Shown here in pieces: positions 9,561-18,152 of a stretch of 44,305 bases of DNA (its first letter is position 1; every line of letters starts with the position of its first letter). The stretch spans positions 1 through 44,305 of the forward strand of contig JAJDWA010000041.1 in NCBI GenBank assembly GCA_022825825.1. Reading direction: 5' to 3'. The stretch is from Candidatus Poribacteria bacterium (GTDB lineage Bacteria > Poribacteria > WGA-4E > WGA-3G). A model generated the notes under the pieces. That model saw only the letters and a program-made list of their open reading frames with translations, ran no database searches and was not told the DNA's origin. The translations under genes were made by a program, and so were the position numbers.

Positions 9561-10943
9561 ATGAACCAACACGATTTAAAACATCCGCATCAAGAACTTC
9601 GATCCCTTCTTGGCACACGATTCAGTACAGACGATGCCGTTCGAGACGCACATGCACGGGACGCATCATATCATCAAGGTGCACTTCCTGATGCAGTCAC
9701 TTTTCCAAAAACCGATGCCGAAGTTTCTGATATCGTCAAGATATGTGCGAAATCCAATATACCGATAATTCCTTACGGTACTGGCACCGGTGTTGAAGGG
9801 GCAGTAGTTGCAACTGAAGGCACACTCTGTATCGCCCTAAACGAAATGAACCGCATCCTCAGCGTCAACGAGGCCGACAGAGATGCCACTGTACAAGCAG
9901 GTGTCACACGCGGACAATTGAACGCACATCTCGTGGAACAAGGGATGCAACTCCATTTTCCCGTTGATCCAGGTGCGGATGCCTCATTAGGCGGAATGGC
10001 GGCAACACGTGCTTCTGGCACAAGTGCCGTCTGCTACGGTACCATGCAGGACAACGTTCTTGGTTTAACCGTAATTACTGCCGATGGCACGCTTATCCGT
10101 ACTGGCAGCAGAGCGCGGAAGTCCGCCGCAGGATACGATCTCACTCGTCTCTTCATCGGCTCAGAAGGTACACTGGGAATTATCGCTGAAATTACACTCA
10201 AATTAGCACGGTTACCGGAAGCGATCGCAGCCGCTGTCTGTGCGTTCCCAACCGTAGATGCCGCAGTAGAAACTGTCATTGAACTGATATGTGGGGGGAC
10301 CAGTATCGCTCGCATAGAACTGTTAGACAAACTTCAAATGGATGCTGTCAATAAATATTCGGGGTTAGCTTATGAAGTTGCACCGACACTTTTCTTTGAA
10401 TTTCACGGATCGGCGAACACTGTCGCCGAGAGTTCAAAGATTGCTGGCACTATCGCATCAGCACATGGCAGCGGCGATTTTCGATGGACGACAGACGAAA
10501 CCGAACGCAAACGACTTTGGCAAGCTCGCTATGATAGCTACCATGCTGCGCTCAACCGACGACCCGGCTCCGTAGGATATGTCACGGATGTCTGTGTCCC
10601 GATCTCCCAACTCGCTGAATGTATCGCAGAAACGCAAAAACTGCTTAACAATTCAAATCTCATAGCATTTATGCTCGGCCACGTCGGTGACGGTAATTTT
10701 CACGTTGTTTTTCCACTTGAACCCGGCAATAAAGACGAATTGGCAGAAGCACAGCAGATCAGTGAGCAGATTGTAGACATTGCATTGAAAATGGATGGCA
10801 CTTGTACTGGCGAACATGGCATCGGTATCGGCAAACGTGACGCATTAAGAAAAGAGCATGGAGAAGCTGTTGAATTAATGCGTGCAATCAAACAAGCTCT
10901 TGACCCACAGAATCTTATGAACCCTGGTAAAATTTTCTTATAG
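9561..10943 (+). CDS. FAD-linked D-lactate dehydrogenase/glycolate oxidase-like protein
   Basis: Flavoprotein of the GlcD/Dld family that oxidises D-2-hydroxyacids (D-lactate, glycolate or similar) to 2-oxoacids. The N-terminal half is a FAD-binding PCMH domain (PIIPYGTGTGVEGAVVA, then DPGADASLGGMAATRASGTSAVCYG and GSEGTLGIIAEITLKL). The C-terminal half is FAD-oxidase_C with the family signatures HVGDGNFH and CTGEHGIGIGKR, ending in QALDPQNLMNPGKIFL. At 460 residues it is full length. It is followed 27 bp later by a D-2-hydroxyacid dehydrogenase, so the two may act on related hydroxyacids. Electron acceptor and exact substrate are unknown. Confidence 0.93.
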   Translation: MNQHDLKHPHQELRSLLGTRFSTDDAVRDAHARDASYHQGALPDAVTFPKTDAEVSDIVKICAKSNIPIIPYGTGTGVEGAVVATEGTLCIALNEMNRILSVNEADRDATVQAGVTRGQLNAHLVEQGMQLHFPVDPGADASLGGMAATRASGTSAVCYGTMQDNVLGLTVITADGTLIRTGSRARKSAAGYDLTRLFIGSEGTLGIIAEITLKLARLPEAIAAAVCAFPTVDAAVETVIELICGGTSIARIELLDKLQMDAVNKYSGLAYEVAPTLFFEFHGSANTVAESSKIAGTIASAHGSGDFRWTTDETERKRLWQARYDSYHAALNRRPGSVGYVTDVCVPISQLAECIAETQKLLNNSNLIAFMLGHVGDGNFHVVFPLEPGNKDELAEAQQISEQIVDIALKMDGTCTGEHGIGIGKRDALRKEHGEAVELMRAIKQALDPQNLMNPGKIFL

Positions 10944-10970
10944 ATTCAGTTTCTAACCGAGATTTAAAAC

Positions 10971-11990
10971 ATGCTAAACAACTGGAAAGTCCTCATAACT
11001 GATTACGCTTGGTCCTCTACTGAACCCGAACGACAGGTGCTTGCAGAAATTGGCGCAGAACTTATCGTGGCAGAAACAGGTAACGAAGAAGAACTTCTCA
11101 CCCTCGCACCAATCGCGGATGGCATCCTTACATGTTGGAAACCTGTCCGTGGATGTGTTATTGATACAGCCAAAAAATGCCAAATTATCGCTCGTTACGG
11201 CATCGGACTTGACAATATTGATATAGAAACTGCTACCGAGAACGGCATCATTGTCACCAATGTGCCTGCATATTGCGTTGATGAGGTGTCTGACCACGCG
11301 ATGGCACTTCTCCTTGCCTGTGTTAGAAAAATTCCGCGTTTCAATGATGCCGTTAAATCTGGCACTTGGGACCAGAACATAGGGCAGCAGATGTACCGAT
11401 TGCGTGGAAAAACTTTAGGTATTGTCGGATTTGGACATATCGCAAAGGCAATTATCCCAAAAGCGAAGGCATTTGGGCTGGATGTGAAAGTCTATTCACC
11501 GCGCACTTCACCAGACTTAATTCAATCCCACGGTGTAAAAAAAATGTCTTTTCAAGAACTTCTCAAAACGTCAGATTTTATTACTATCCATGCTCCGTTG
11601 ACTGCTGAGACACAACACATGTTCAGTCATGACGAATTTCGTGCTATGAAACCGTCAGCGTTTTTGATTAACACCGCGCGTGGCGGAATTGTAGATACTG
11701 CAGCACTTACCGCTGCACTCCAGAAAGGTGAAATTGCGGGTGCAGGTATAGATGTCTTGGAAACAGAACCGCCAGAAGCAGACAAAGTACTGCTCACACT
11801 TGACAATGTGGTCATCACACCGCACGCTGCTTTTATCTCTGAAGAATCGATACTTGAGTTAGAGCTAACCGCTGCCAGATGTGTAGCGGAGGTACTAACA
11901 GGACAATTACCAGAATCAGTTGTAAACCTATCGGTTTTGGAACGTCTAAACTTACGGGCAAAATCACTAATGAAAATAAAATCAGAATAA
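10971..11990 (+). CDS. D-2-hydroxyacid dehydrogenase (phosphoglycerate dehydrogenase/CtBP-like)
   Basis: NAD-dependent oxidoreductase of the D-isomer-specific 2-hydroxyacid dehydrogenase family, 339 residues, with no C-terminal ACT domain. Visible features are the substrate-side ARYGIGLDNIDIETATENGI, the Rossmann motif GIVGFGHIAKAI, the catalytic Arg region INTARGGIVDTAAL, the Glu in DVLETEPP and the catalytic His in TPHAAFISEES. The closest groups by pattern are SerA-like and C-terminal-binding-protein-like enzymes; the substrate cannot be fixed. It lies between the flavoprotein gene and trpB, all in the same direction. Confidence 0.92.
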   Translation: MLNNWKVLITDYAWSSTEPERQVLAEIGAELIVAETGNEEELLTLAPIADGILTCWKPVRGCVIDTAKKCQIIARYGIGLDNIDIETATENGIIVTNVPAYCVDEVSDHAMALLLACVRKIPRFNDAVKSGTWDQNIGQQMYRLRGKTLGIVGFGHIAKAIIPKAKAFGLDVKVYSPRTSPDLIQSHGVKKMSFQELLKTSDFITIHAPLTAETQHMFSHDEFRAMKPSAFLINTARGGIVDTAALTAALQKGEIAGAGIDVLETEPPEADKVLLTLDNVVITPHAAFISEESILELELTAARCVAEVLTGQLPESVVNLSVLERLNLRAKSLMKIKSE

Positions 11991-12029
11991 CACTTTCAAG
12001 TATTCCACAATACAAATTGGAGAACTTAC

Positions 12030-13223
12030 ATGCAACAACTCCCTGATGCAACAGGACACTTCGGACAGTTCGGCGGCAGATATGTTCCCGAAACGCTAAT
12101 GCCTGCACTCATAGAATTAGAAGAGGCTTACGCATCACTCAAAGACAATCCTGATTTTCAAAAGGAATTTCGGTATTACCTCAGTGAATATGTTGGGCGT
12201 CCGAACCCACTCTATTATGCTGAACGGTTGACAGAAACTCTCGGCGGTGCAAAGATATACCTCAAACGGGAAGACCTGAACCATACAGGTGCACACAAAA
12301 TCAATAGCGCGATCGGACAAATCCTGCTCGCACGGTGGATGGGGAAAAAACGGATTATTGCCGAAACTGGGGCAGGACAACACGGCGTTGCCACAGCCAC
12401 CGTCGCCGCAAAATTTGATATGGAATGTGAAGTTTATATGGGTGAAGAAGATATAGAACGACAGGCACTCAACGTCTTCCGTATGCAATTGATGGGAACA
12501 AAGGTTGTGCCGGTTAACTCCGGTTCGCGCACCCTCAAAGACGCCATCAATGCCTGTTTCAGAGATTGGGTCACAAATGTCCGTACGACATATTTGCTTC
12601 TCGGATCAGTTGTTGGCGCGCATCCGTATCCGATGATTGTTAGAGACTTCCAAGCTGTCATCGGTGAAGAAGCAAAAGCGCAGATTTTAGAACAGGAGGG
12701 TAATTTACCAGATTGTGTCGTTGCCTGTGTCGGTGGTGGTAGTAACTCTCTCGGCATGTTCTATCCATTCTACCATGACGAATCGGTCCGGCTCATCGGT
12801 GTAGAAGCGGCAGGTGAGAGCATTCGTAGCGGACGGCACGCAGCACCACTTACCGCTGGAAGTGTCGGGGTTTTCCACGGGGCAAAGTGTTATCTATTGC
12901 AAGAAGAAGATGGACAGATTACCCCCGCACACTCAATTTCAGCTGGTTTAGACTACCCTGGTGTCGGTCCGGAACATAGTTATTACCGAGAAACCGGTAG
13001 GGCGGAATATGTCCCAATTACCGATGCCGAAGCAGTAGAAGGATTTAAGTTGCTGTCAGAGACTGAAGGGATTATCCCAGCGTTAGAATCCGCGCATGCG
13101 ATAGCATATCTGCGTGAGCTCGCGCCAAAACTTGGAGAAGGTAACACTATACTCGTATGTCTCTCCGGGCGTGGTGATAAAGATGTCTACACCATTGCAA
13201 AAGAATTGGGGATTACTTTATAG
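12030..13223 (+). CDS. trpB: Tryptophan synthase beta chain
   Basis: PLP enzyme that condenses indole with L-serine to form L-tryptophan (EC 4.2.1.20). The 397-residue sequence is the standard TrpB1 type, beginning [19 protein letters not shown]. The PLP lysine is Lys90 in [29 protein letters not shown] and the phosphate-binding loop [10 protein letters not shown] are intact, and the C-terminus has CLSGRGDKD. The start has GGAG about 9 nt upstream. No trpA or other trp gene is present in the window, so the gene is separated from its partner here. Confidence 0.97.
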   Translation: MQQLPDATGHFGQFGGRYVPETLMPALIELEEAYASLKDNPDFQKEFRYYLSEYVGRPNPLYYAERLTETLGGAKIYLKREDLNHTGAHKINSAIGQILLARWMGKKRIIAETGAGQHGVATATVAAKFDMECEVYMGEEDIERQALNVFRMQLMGTKVVPVNSGSRTLKDAINACFRDWVTNVRTTYLLLGSVVGAHPYPMIVRDFQAVIGEEAKAQILEQEGNLPDCVVACVGGGSNSLGMFYPFYHDESVRLIGVEAAGESIRSGRHAAPLTAGSVGVFHGAKCYLLQEEDGQITPAHSISAGLDYPGVGPEHSYYRETGRAEYVPITDAEAVEGFKLLSETEGIIPALESAHAIAYLRELAPKLGEGNTILVCLSGRGDKDVYTIAKELGITL

Positions 13224-13265
13224 GGCATAGAGGCAGTTTATTCTGTTTATTTCATCTAAAACCGA

Positions 13266-13294
13266 TTGCCACTGGATAAGATACATGCTATAAT
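13266..13294 (+). promoter_or_regulatory. Sigma-70-type promoter of the HEAT-repeat gene
   Basis: TTGCCA (13266-13271) and TATAAT (13289-13294) are separated by exactly 17 bp. The expected transcript start, around 13301, leaves a short leader that contains the AGAGG ribosome-binding site before the ATG at 13327. Confidence 0.6.
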
Positions 13295-13326
13295 TCACCT
13301 AATTCCACTACCATAGAGGTAGCACA

Positions 13327-13935
13327 ATGGCGCGAGAAGTTTCGGATCAATCTGGACGACAAAAGATTCGTAGATTAATTCACCTGCTTTCACACAAAGA
13401 CGGTCCCTTACGGAATTGGCGCTTTTTTCCAACGCGGTTTTTACTGCGAAAATTGCGATCCGAATCTGCTGAAATGCGTGCTTATGCCGCCGAAGGTTTA
13501 GGTGGAGTCGGTGATAGTCATGCCGTCCCACCACTGATTGAAGCATTAGCCGATGATAACACGACCGTTCGCCGCTTTGCTATATCCTCCCTTGGACATC
13601 TCCGCGATGAACGCGCCGTTGACAGATTGATTCCGTTCCTGCAAGACGAAGAACCGGATATGCGGTGTACTGCAGTCGTTGCGCTCGGTGAATTGGGACT
13701 TAGCGAAGAACGAAGCGCAAATCCACCCGTACAGGTGATAGAAGCGTTGATAAACAGCGTTACCGATACTGATAGATCCGTCTGCTCCGCTGCTGTTGTT
13801 GCATTAGGCAGGATTGGTAACCCGCAAGCGATTTCTGCTCTCAACGCATTAGCAGAAACCACTGAAAGCGAATGGATCCGTCGCTATATCAGTGAAGCAT
13901 TGCATCAAATTGAAGAACAGACCTTAAACGAATAA
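13327..13935 (+). CDS. HEAT-repeat (PBS lyase-type) protein
   Basis: A 202-residue protein made largely of HEAT-like repeats of about 31-33 residues. Examples are MRAYAAEGLGGVGDSHAVPP, VRRFAISSLGHLRDERAVDR, MRCTAVVALGELG and VCSAAVVALGRIGNPQAISA. Each repeat is a pair of helices, and together they form a protein-binding solenoid. No signal peptide is seen, so the protein is probably cytosolic. There is no catalytic signature; a scaffold or regulator role is inferred from the repeat alone. It has its own promoter just upstream. Confidence 0.85.
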   Translation: MAREVSDQSGRQKIRRLIHLLSHKDGPLRNWRFFPTRFLLRKLRSESAEMRAYAAEGLGGVGDSHAVPPLIEALADDNTTVRRFAISSLGHLRDERAVDRLIPFLQDEEPDMRCTAVVALGELGLSEERSANPPVQVIEALINSVTDTDRSVCSAAVVALGRIGNPQAISALNALAETTESEWIRRYISEALHQIEEQTLNE

Positions 13936-13959
13936 AACATGTTTTTTGTGAATTTTAAT

Positions 13960-13987
13960 TTGATAATCTATTGCTATGTGTTATGAT
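13960..13987 (+). promoter_or_regulatory. Candidate promoter of the toxin-antitoxin operon
   Basis: TTGATA (13960-13965) and TATGAT (13982-13987) are 16 bp apart, about 70 bp upstream of the BrnT-like start. The AT-rich setting allows other choices. Confidence 0.4.
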
Positions 13988-14059
13988 AATTTGATCTTTT
14001 AGTGTTTAAATGTTCAGCTGTGACAGAAAAATTTATCTTGTTGGAGTAGCTGCAAAAAC

Positions 14060-14344
14060 ATGAAAATTCACGAGTTGCTCTGGCCTCACGACAGACTTGA
14101 ACATATTGCAAAACACAACGTTACATCAGATGAGGTAGAGGAAGTTTGCTTTGGAAAGTCGTTTATTCAACGAACGAAATCTCACGGCAAAAATCCGGTT
14201 TACTATGTTTTAGGACAAACGAACTCCGGACGCCATTTATTTAATGTCATAATTCAATTCCCTGATGGTAAAGGATATCCAGTCACAGCAAGACCTATGA
14301 CTGATAAAGAAAAACGAAGATATAAACAGTGGAGAAATAAATGA
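14060..14344 (+). CDS. BrnT-family toxin
   Basis: A 94-residue protein with the layout of BrnT, a RelE-fold ribonuclease toxin of type II systems. It has the typical N-terminal helix (LEHIAKHNVTSDEVEEVCF), a central strand region (YYVLGQTNSGRHLFNVIIQF) and the C-terminal PVTARPMTDKEKRRYKQW, in which the R-x-M and basic ERRRY-like end are characteristic. Its stop overlaps the next start by ATGA, so toxin and antitoxin are coupled with the toxin first, as in brnTA. Activity is not demonstrable from sequence. Confidence 0.82.
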   Translation: MKIHELLWPHDRLEHIAKHNVTSDEVEEVCFGKSFIQRTKSHGKNPVYYVLGQTNSGRHLFNVIIQFPDGKGYPVTARPMTDKEKRRYKQWRNK

Positions 14345-14601
14345 AACATCAAAAAATTCCACAAATTGATTCAATTCAAGAACTTGCGAATTTTTGGGAC
14401 ACCCACGACTTAACTGATTTTGAGAACGAACTTGAGGAGGTACAGGAATCTGTTTTTGAACCTATAGTGCCACTTGCTTTGACACCAGAAGAAGCCGCAG
14501 CTGTTACTGCTGCTGCGAAGTCACGCGGTATATCGCCTTTGATGTTGATTCGAGAGTGGGTCACCGAAGGCATCAAAGCATCGGCAAAATCAGCAAATTG
14601 A
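14341..14601 (+). CDS. CopG/BrnA-like antitoxin
   Basis: An 86-residue protein. The first half has the signature of CopG-type antitoxins paired with BrnT (KIPQIDSIQELANFWDTHDLTDFENE), which wraps the toxin. The second half is a compact DNA-binding module of ribbon-helix-helix type (LTPEEAAAVTAAAKSRGISPLMLIREWV). It starts within the toxin stop codon (ATGA overlap). It probably neutralises the toxin and represses the operon. A paralogue of its C-terminal half follows 40 bp downstream. Confidence 0.82.
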   Translation: MKHQKIPQIDSIQELANFWDTHDLTDFENELEEVQESVFEPIVPLALTPEEAAAVTAAAKSRGISPLMLIREWVTEGIKASAKSAN

Positions 14602-14641
14602 TGTCACACGCCAGAAAACATACGATACACTGGAGGAACTA

Positions 14642-14908
14642 ATGAACCGTGAAGAATATATACTTACCGGAGACGAAGAATACCTTGATGTCTATGACGA
14701 ATATGAATACTTAGCCGCACAAGAATTATCTGAATACGATGGTGCACTTGTAGAGACAGAAGATGGCTATAAAGCCTCTGTGTGGCTGAGCGAAAGTGAA
14801 ACAGAGATTCTCTTGCAATTGGCCGAGGCACAAAATATTCCACCCAGACATTTAATTCAAGAGTGGGTTATCGAACGTATTGAAGCAGCAGGACAATTAA
14901 CAACCTAA
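14642..14908 (+). CDS. Second antitoxin-like protein
   Basis: An 88-residue acidic protein. Its C-terminal half (WLSESETEILLQLAEAQNIP then HLIQEWVIERIEAA) aligns with that of the preceding antitoxin (LALTPEEAAAVTAAAKSRGI then LIREWVTEGIKAS). Its N-terminal half (EEYILTGDEEYLDVYDEYEYL) is different and strongly acidic, and lacks the FWDTHD motif. The start follows GGAGGAACTA. It may be an alternative antitoxin, a decoy that neutralises a foreign toxin, or an orphan regulator. No toxin of its own follows. Confidence 0.7.
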   Translation: MNREEYILTGDEEYLDVYDEYEYLAAQELSEYDGALVETEDGYKASVWLSESETEILLQLAEAQNIPPRHLIQEWVIERIEAAGQLTT

Positions 14909-15018
14909 CCCTTCTAACAGTCAGACAACACCCGGTAAATGCGTTTTGTGATACGCTCTTTTAGCAGACATCCTATGGTGAATTTGCGTAAACCTTAGAT
15001 AAGAAAGACTTTAAACAA

Positions 15019-15492
15019 TTGCTCATTCGTTTTAAAAAAGGCAAAAACCAGCATAAACACAGACCTGACACACTTACCTGTATTCGGGATGATGGAAGCG
15101 TAACTTGGACACAGATTCATCGTGGATTTGTGCAGCACGACTTTGCTCATTATGTTGTTGAAACCACGCTCGGTTTCCAAAATGCGTTCTTCGGGCTTGT
15201 AGCGAAAGGTTACGACATCCCTGATTTTAGTCTTCCTACATCAAAACGCTCCTTCAAGATACCAGCTGAAGCGATGAAAGTAGAACCGATTGTCGCGCTA
15301 CTGCAGGCAGAACTGTGGGAAAGCTTCCCGGATCCGCTGCTTCAACCAGATAGCTCAGAACTTCCCGCCAACGCCACCACTGAACAGATTGAGGCAATGC
15401 GACAGCATCTACGAAAATTGTTGCAACAATGGCAGAATTTAATGCCCGGTGAATCTATGGATTTACAGTTTGATATGTTAGGAGAAAAATAA
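15019..15492 (+). CDS. Conserved hypothetical protein
   Basis: About 157 residues, read from a TTG at 15019; no ATG is available in frame before the upstream stop at 14989, and a few residues of extra N-terminus are possible. The sequence runs FKKGKNQHKHRPDTLTCIRDDG, then VTWTQIHRGFVQHDFAHYVVETTLGFQNAFFGLVAKGYDIP in pieces, a conserved block with a His-Asp-x-x-His pattern (QHDFAHY) that could bind a metal. I know similar unnamed proteins but no function. It abuts the gmhA-like gene with one base between, so the two form an operon. Confidence 0.7.
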   Translation: MLIRFKKGKNQHKHRPDTLTCIRDDGSVTWTQIHRGFVQHDFAHYVVETTLGFQNAFFGLVAKGYDIPDFSLPTSKRSFKIPAEAMKVEPIVALLQAELWESFPDPLLQPDSSELPANATTEQIEAMRQHLRKLLQQWQNLMPGESMDLQFDMLGEK

Positions 15493-15493
15493 G

Positions 15494-16081
15494 ATGGACA
15501 TCTTGCATAGTATTCGTAATGCATTGTTGGATGCACAAGACGTACTCAATCGTTTTATCCAAAACCCTGATAATATTACAGTTATCGCGGAAACGGCGAT
15601 ATTGATGCAAGATGTCTTTGAACAGCAAGGCAGAATTTTTACGTGCGGCAATGGTGGGAGTATGTGCGATGCCATCCATTTTGCAGAGGAGTGCACAGGG
15701 AAGTTTCGGGATAATCGCAAACCACTGCCAGTCATCGCTCTTAGTGATGCAGGACATATCACCTGCACAGCCAACGATTTCGGGTTTGCGGAGATATTCG
15801 CGCGCCCACTGACAGCATTAGGGCATCCAGGTGATTTATTGGTTGTCCTCTCAACAAGTGGGAATTCCGAAAATGTAGTTCGGGCAGCGGAGACTGCAAA
15901 ATCGCAGCAGATGCACGTGTTTGGGTTAATCGGTAGAGATGGTGGACAACTTAAACATCACTGTGATAAATACCTAATTGCACCAGGAGAGACGGCAGAT
16001 AGAATACAAGAAATTCATATTAAGGTTTTACATATTCTGATAGAACACGTGGAACGTTTGATGTTCCCAGAGAATTATTGA
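15494..16081 (+). CDS. gmhA: SIS-domain phosphoheptose isomerase-like protein
   Basis: A 195-residue SIS (sugar isomerase) domain protein of the GmhA/DiaA type. GmhA converts D-sedoheptulose 7-phosphate to D-glycero-D-manno-heptose 7-phosphate for lipopolysaccharide core. Visible features are the phosphate-binding TCGNGGSMCDAIHFAEEC, the family Glu in that helix, LVVLSTSGNSENVVRAAETAK (the SIS STS loop), and the C-terminal EIHIKVLHILIEHVE that carries the catalytic His region. It overlaps in layout with the upstream unknown gene. The DnaA-initiator-associating paralogue DiaA is an alternative. Confidence 0.88.
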   Translation: MDILHSIRNALLDAQDVLNRFIQNPDNITVIAETAILMQDVFEQQGRIFTCGNGGSMCDAIHFAEECTGKFRDNRKPLPVIALSDAGHITCTANDFGFAEIFARPLTALGHPGDLLVVLSTSGNSENVVRAAETAKSQQMHVFGLIGRDGGQLKHHCDKYLIAPGETADRIQEIHIKVLHILIEHVERLMFPENY

Positions 16082-16160
16082 CATAAATTCTATTTTCTGA
16101 TACTATTCAATGAACTTCTTATATTTTACCCAATAAGTTTCAAACTCACGGAGATAATTT

Positions 16161-16439
16161 GTGAAAACATCAGATAATAATAGACTGTATTGGCGGAAAA
16201 ATCTACAGTATCTCGGTATCTTACTCGGAATCTGGTTTGTCACGTCTTTTCTGTGCTCAATTGTATTTGTGGAACAACTTGACAAAATTCGGTTCGGTGG
16301 GTTTCGGCTCGGATTCTATTTCGCACAACAAGCATCTATCTGGATTTTTGTTGTGCTAATTTTTGTCTATGCCTGGTTGATGAACCGTTTGGACAAAAAA
16401 TACCGGGCAAATCAAGATGATGCGGAGGATTCGGAATAA
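16161..16439 (+). CDS. DUF4212 small subunit of a sodium:solute symporter
   Basis: A 92-residue membrane protein starting at GTG. It has two predicted membrane spans (LQYLGILLGIWFVTSFLCSI and ASIWIFVVLIFVYAWLM) separated by FGGFRLGFYFAQQ, the pattern of DUF4212 proteins. These small proteins are nearly always encoded directly before a large sodium:solute symporter, as here (2 bp gap), and probably act as its accessory subunit. The charged C-terminus faces the cytosol. Confidence 0.9.
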   Translation: MKTSDNNRLYWRKNLQYLGILLGIWFVTSFLCSIVFVEQLDKIRFGGFRLGFYFAQQASIWIFVVLIFVYAWLMNRLDKKYRANQDDAEDSE

Positions 16440-16441
16440 GT

Positions 16442-18136
16442 ATGAACGTACAAGCATGGACCTTTGTAATGGTGGGTCTTTCCTTTGCATTGTATATCGG
16501 TGTAGCGATTTGGTCTAAAGCACGTTCGACAGGTGACTTCTATGTTGCTGGCAGCAACGTACATCCAGTTGTAAATGGAATGGCGACTGCAGCGGATTGG
16601 ATGAGTGCTGCGTCTTTCATCTCAATGGCTGGGATGATTGCTTTTCTGGGAAGGGATGGTTCAGTCTATCTTCTCGGGTGGACAGGCGGGTACGTATTAC
16701 TTGCACTGCTATTAGCCCCCTATCTCCGCAAATTCGGTAAATATACTGTTCCCGATTTCGTTGGGGATCGGTATTACTCCCAATTAGCACGGATCGTTGC
16801 TGTTGTATGCGCTATATTTGTTTCATTTACCTACGTTGCCGGACAGATGCAAGGTGTCGGTATCGCCTTTTCTCGGTTTTTAAATGTTAATATTACTTAT
16901 GGTGTACTTGTTGGCATGGGGATTGTTTTCTTCTATGCTGTGCTTGGTGGCATGAAAGGCATTACCTATACGCAGGTCGCACAATACTGTGTTCTCATTT
17001 TTGCATTCCTTGTTCCTGCTATATTCATCTCTATCCATTTTACAGGCAATCCAATTCCGCAGCTGGGGTTGGGCGCAGCAGACGATTCAGGGGTTTACCT
17101 TTTAGACCGCCTCAACGGTTTGCATGAAGCACTCGGTTTTGATAAATACACGGATGGAAGCAAATCTAAGGTAGATGTATTTTTTATCACTGCTGCTTTA
17201 ATGTTAGGTACAGCAGGACTTCCACATGTAATTATTCGGTTTTATACAGTACGAAAAGCATCTGAGGCACGCGCTTCTGCGGGCTGGGCATTACTGTTTA
17301 TCGCACTTCTCTATACTACTGCCCCAGCAGTTGCCATTTTTGCAAAAACAAATTTACTTAAGACTGTGACTTATGAACAGGATGGTGAATTACAAGATAT
17401 TAGATATGAGGACGTTCCTGAGTGGTTTACAAATTGGGAAAAAACCGGCCTCATAGAATTTAATGATTTAAACAACGATGGTGCGATCCAGTACCGTGGT
17501 CCAAAATCTGCTGTGCCGAATGAACTTGAAATTAGCAACGACATTATGGTGTTAGCTAACCCTGAAATTGCGAAGCTACCGAATTGGGTTACAGGATTAG
17601 TTGTCGCGGGAGGTTTAGCTGCAGCACTGTCTACTGCTGCAGGCCTATTGTTAGTTATTTCCACTGCTATTGCCCATGATTTACTCAAGGGTTGTATTGT
17701 CCGTGATTTATCCGAAAAACAGGAATTAATGGCAGCGCGGATCGCCGCAGGTTTAGCAGTCTGCGTAGCAGGCTACTTTGGTATCAATCCCCCTGGATTT
17801 GTTGCACAGGTTGTTGCATTTGCCTTTGGACTCGCTGCGAGTTCCTTCTTCCCCGCAATCGTCATGGGAATTTTTTCTAAGCGAATGAACAAAGCTGGTG
17901 CAGTTGCAGGAATGATTGTCGGTTTTACCTTCACAGCAGCGTATATTGTTTATTTTAAATTCATCCAACCGGAGGAAATGAACGTCCCTGAAAACTGGTT
18001 ATGGGGAATATCCCCGGAAGGTATCGGCACTCTCGGTATGGTCCTAAATTTTATTGTCGCCACTGTCGTGTCTGCTTTCACACCATCTCCGCCTGAAGAG
18101 GTGCAAGCATTGGTAGAAGAAATTCGAGTTCCGTAA
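16442..18136 (+). CDS. Sodium:solute symporter (ActP-like, VC_2705 type)
   Basis: A 564-residue secondary transporter of the SSS family with 13-14 membrane segments. It opens with the AIWSKARSTGDFYVAGSNVHP motif, followed by GMATAADWMSAASFISMAG, typical of acetate/cation symporters of the ActP/VC_2705 branch. A hydrophilic insertion of about 60 residues (residues about 305-370, EDVPEWFTNWEKTGLIEFND) is characteristic of this subfamily. It is cotranscribed with the DUF4212 gene. A short carboxylate such as acetate is the likely substrate, but that is inferred from the family. Confidence 0.93.
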   Translation: MNVQAWTFVMVGLSFALYIGVAIWSKARSTGDFYVAGSNVHPVVNGMATAADWMSAASFISMAGMIAFLGRDGSVYLLGWTGGYVLLALLLAPYLRKFGKYTVPDFVGDRYYSQLARIVAVVCAIFVSFTYVAGQMQGVGIAFSRFLNVNITYGVLVGMGIVFFYAVLGGMKGITYTQVAQYCVLIFAFLVPAIFISIHFTGNPIPQLGLGAADDSGVYLLDRLNGLHEALGFDKYTDGSKSKVDVFFITAALMLGTAGLPHVIIRFYTVRKASEARASAGWALLFIALLYTTAPAVAIFAKTNLLKTVTYEQDGELQDIRYEDVPEWFTNWEKTGLIEFNDLNNDGAIQYRGPKSAVPNELEISNDIMVLANPEIAKLPNWVTGLVVAGGLAAALSTAAGLLLVISTAIAHDLLKGCIVRDLSEKQELMAARIAAGLAVCVAGYFGINPPGFVAQVVAFAFGLAASSFFPAIVMGIFSKRMNKAGAVAGMIVGFTFTAAYIVYFKFIQPEEMNVPENWLWGISPEGIGTLGMVLNFIVATVVSAFTPSPPEEVQALVEEIRVP

Positions 18137-18152
18137 AAATGGAGGTTTTCCT

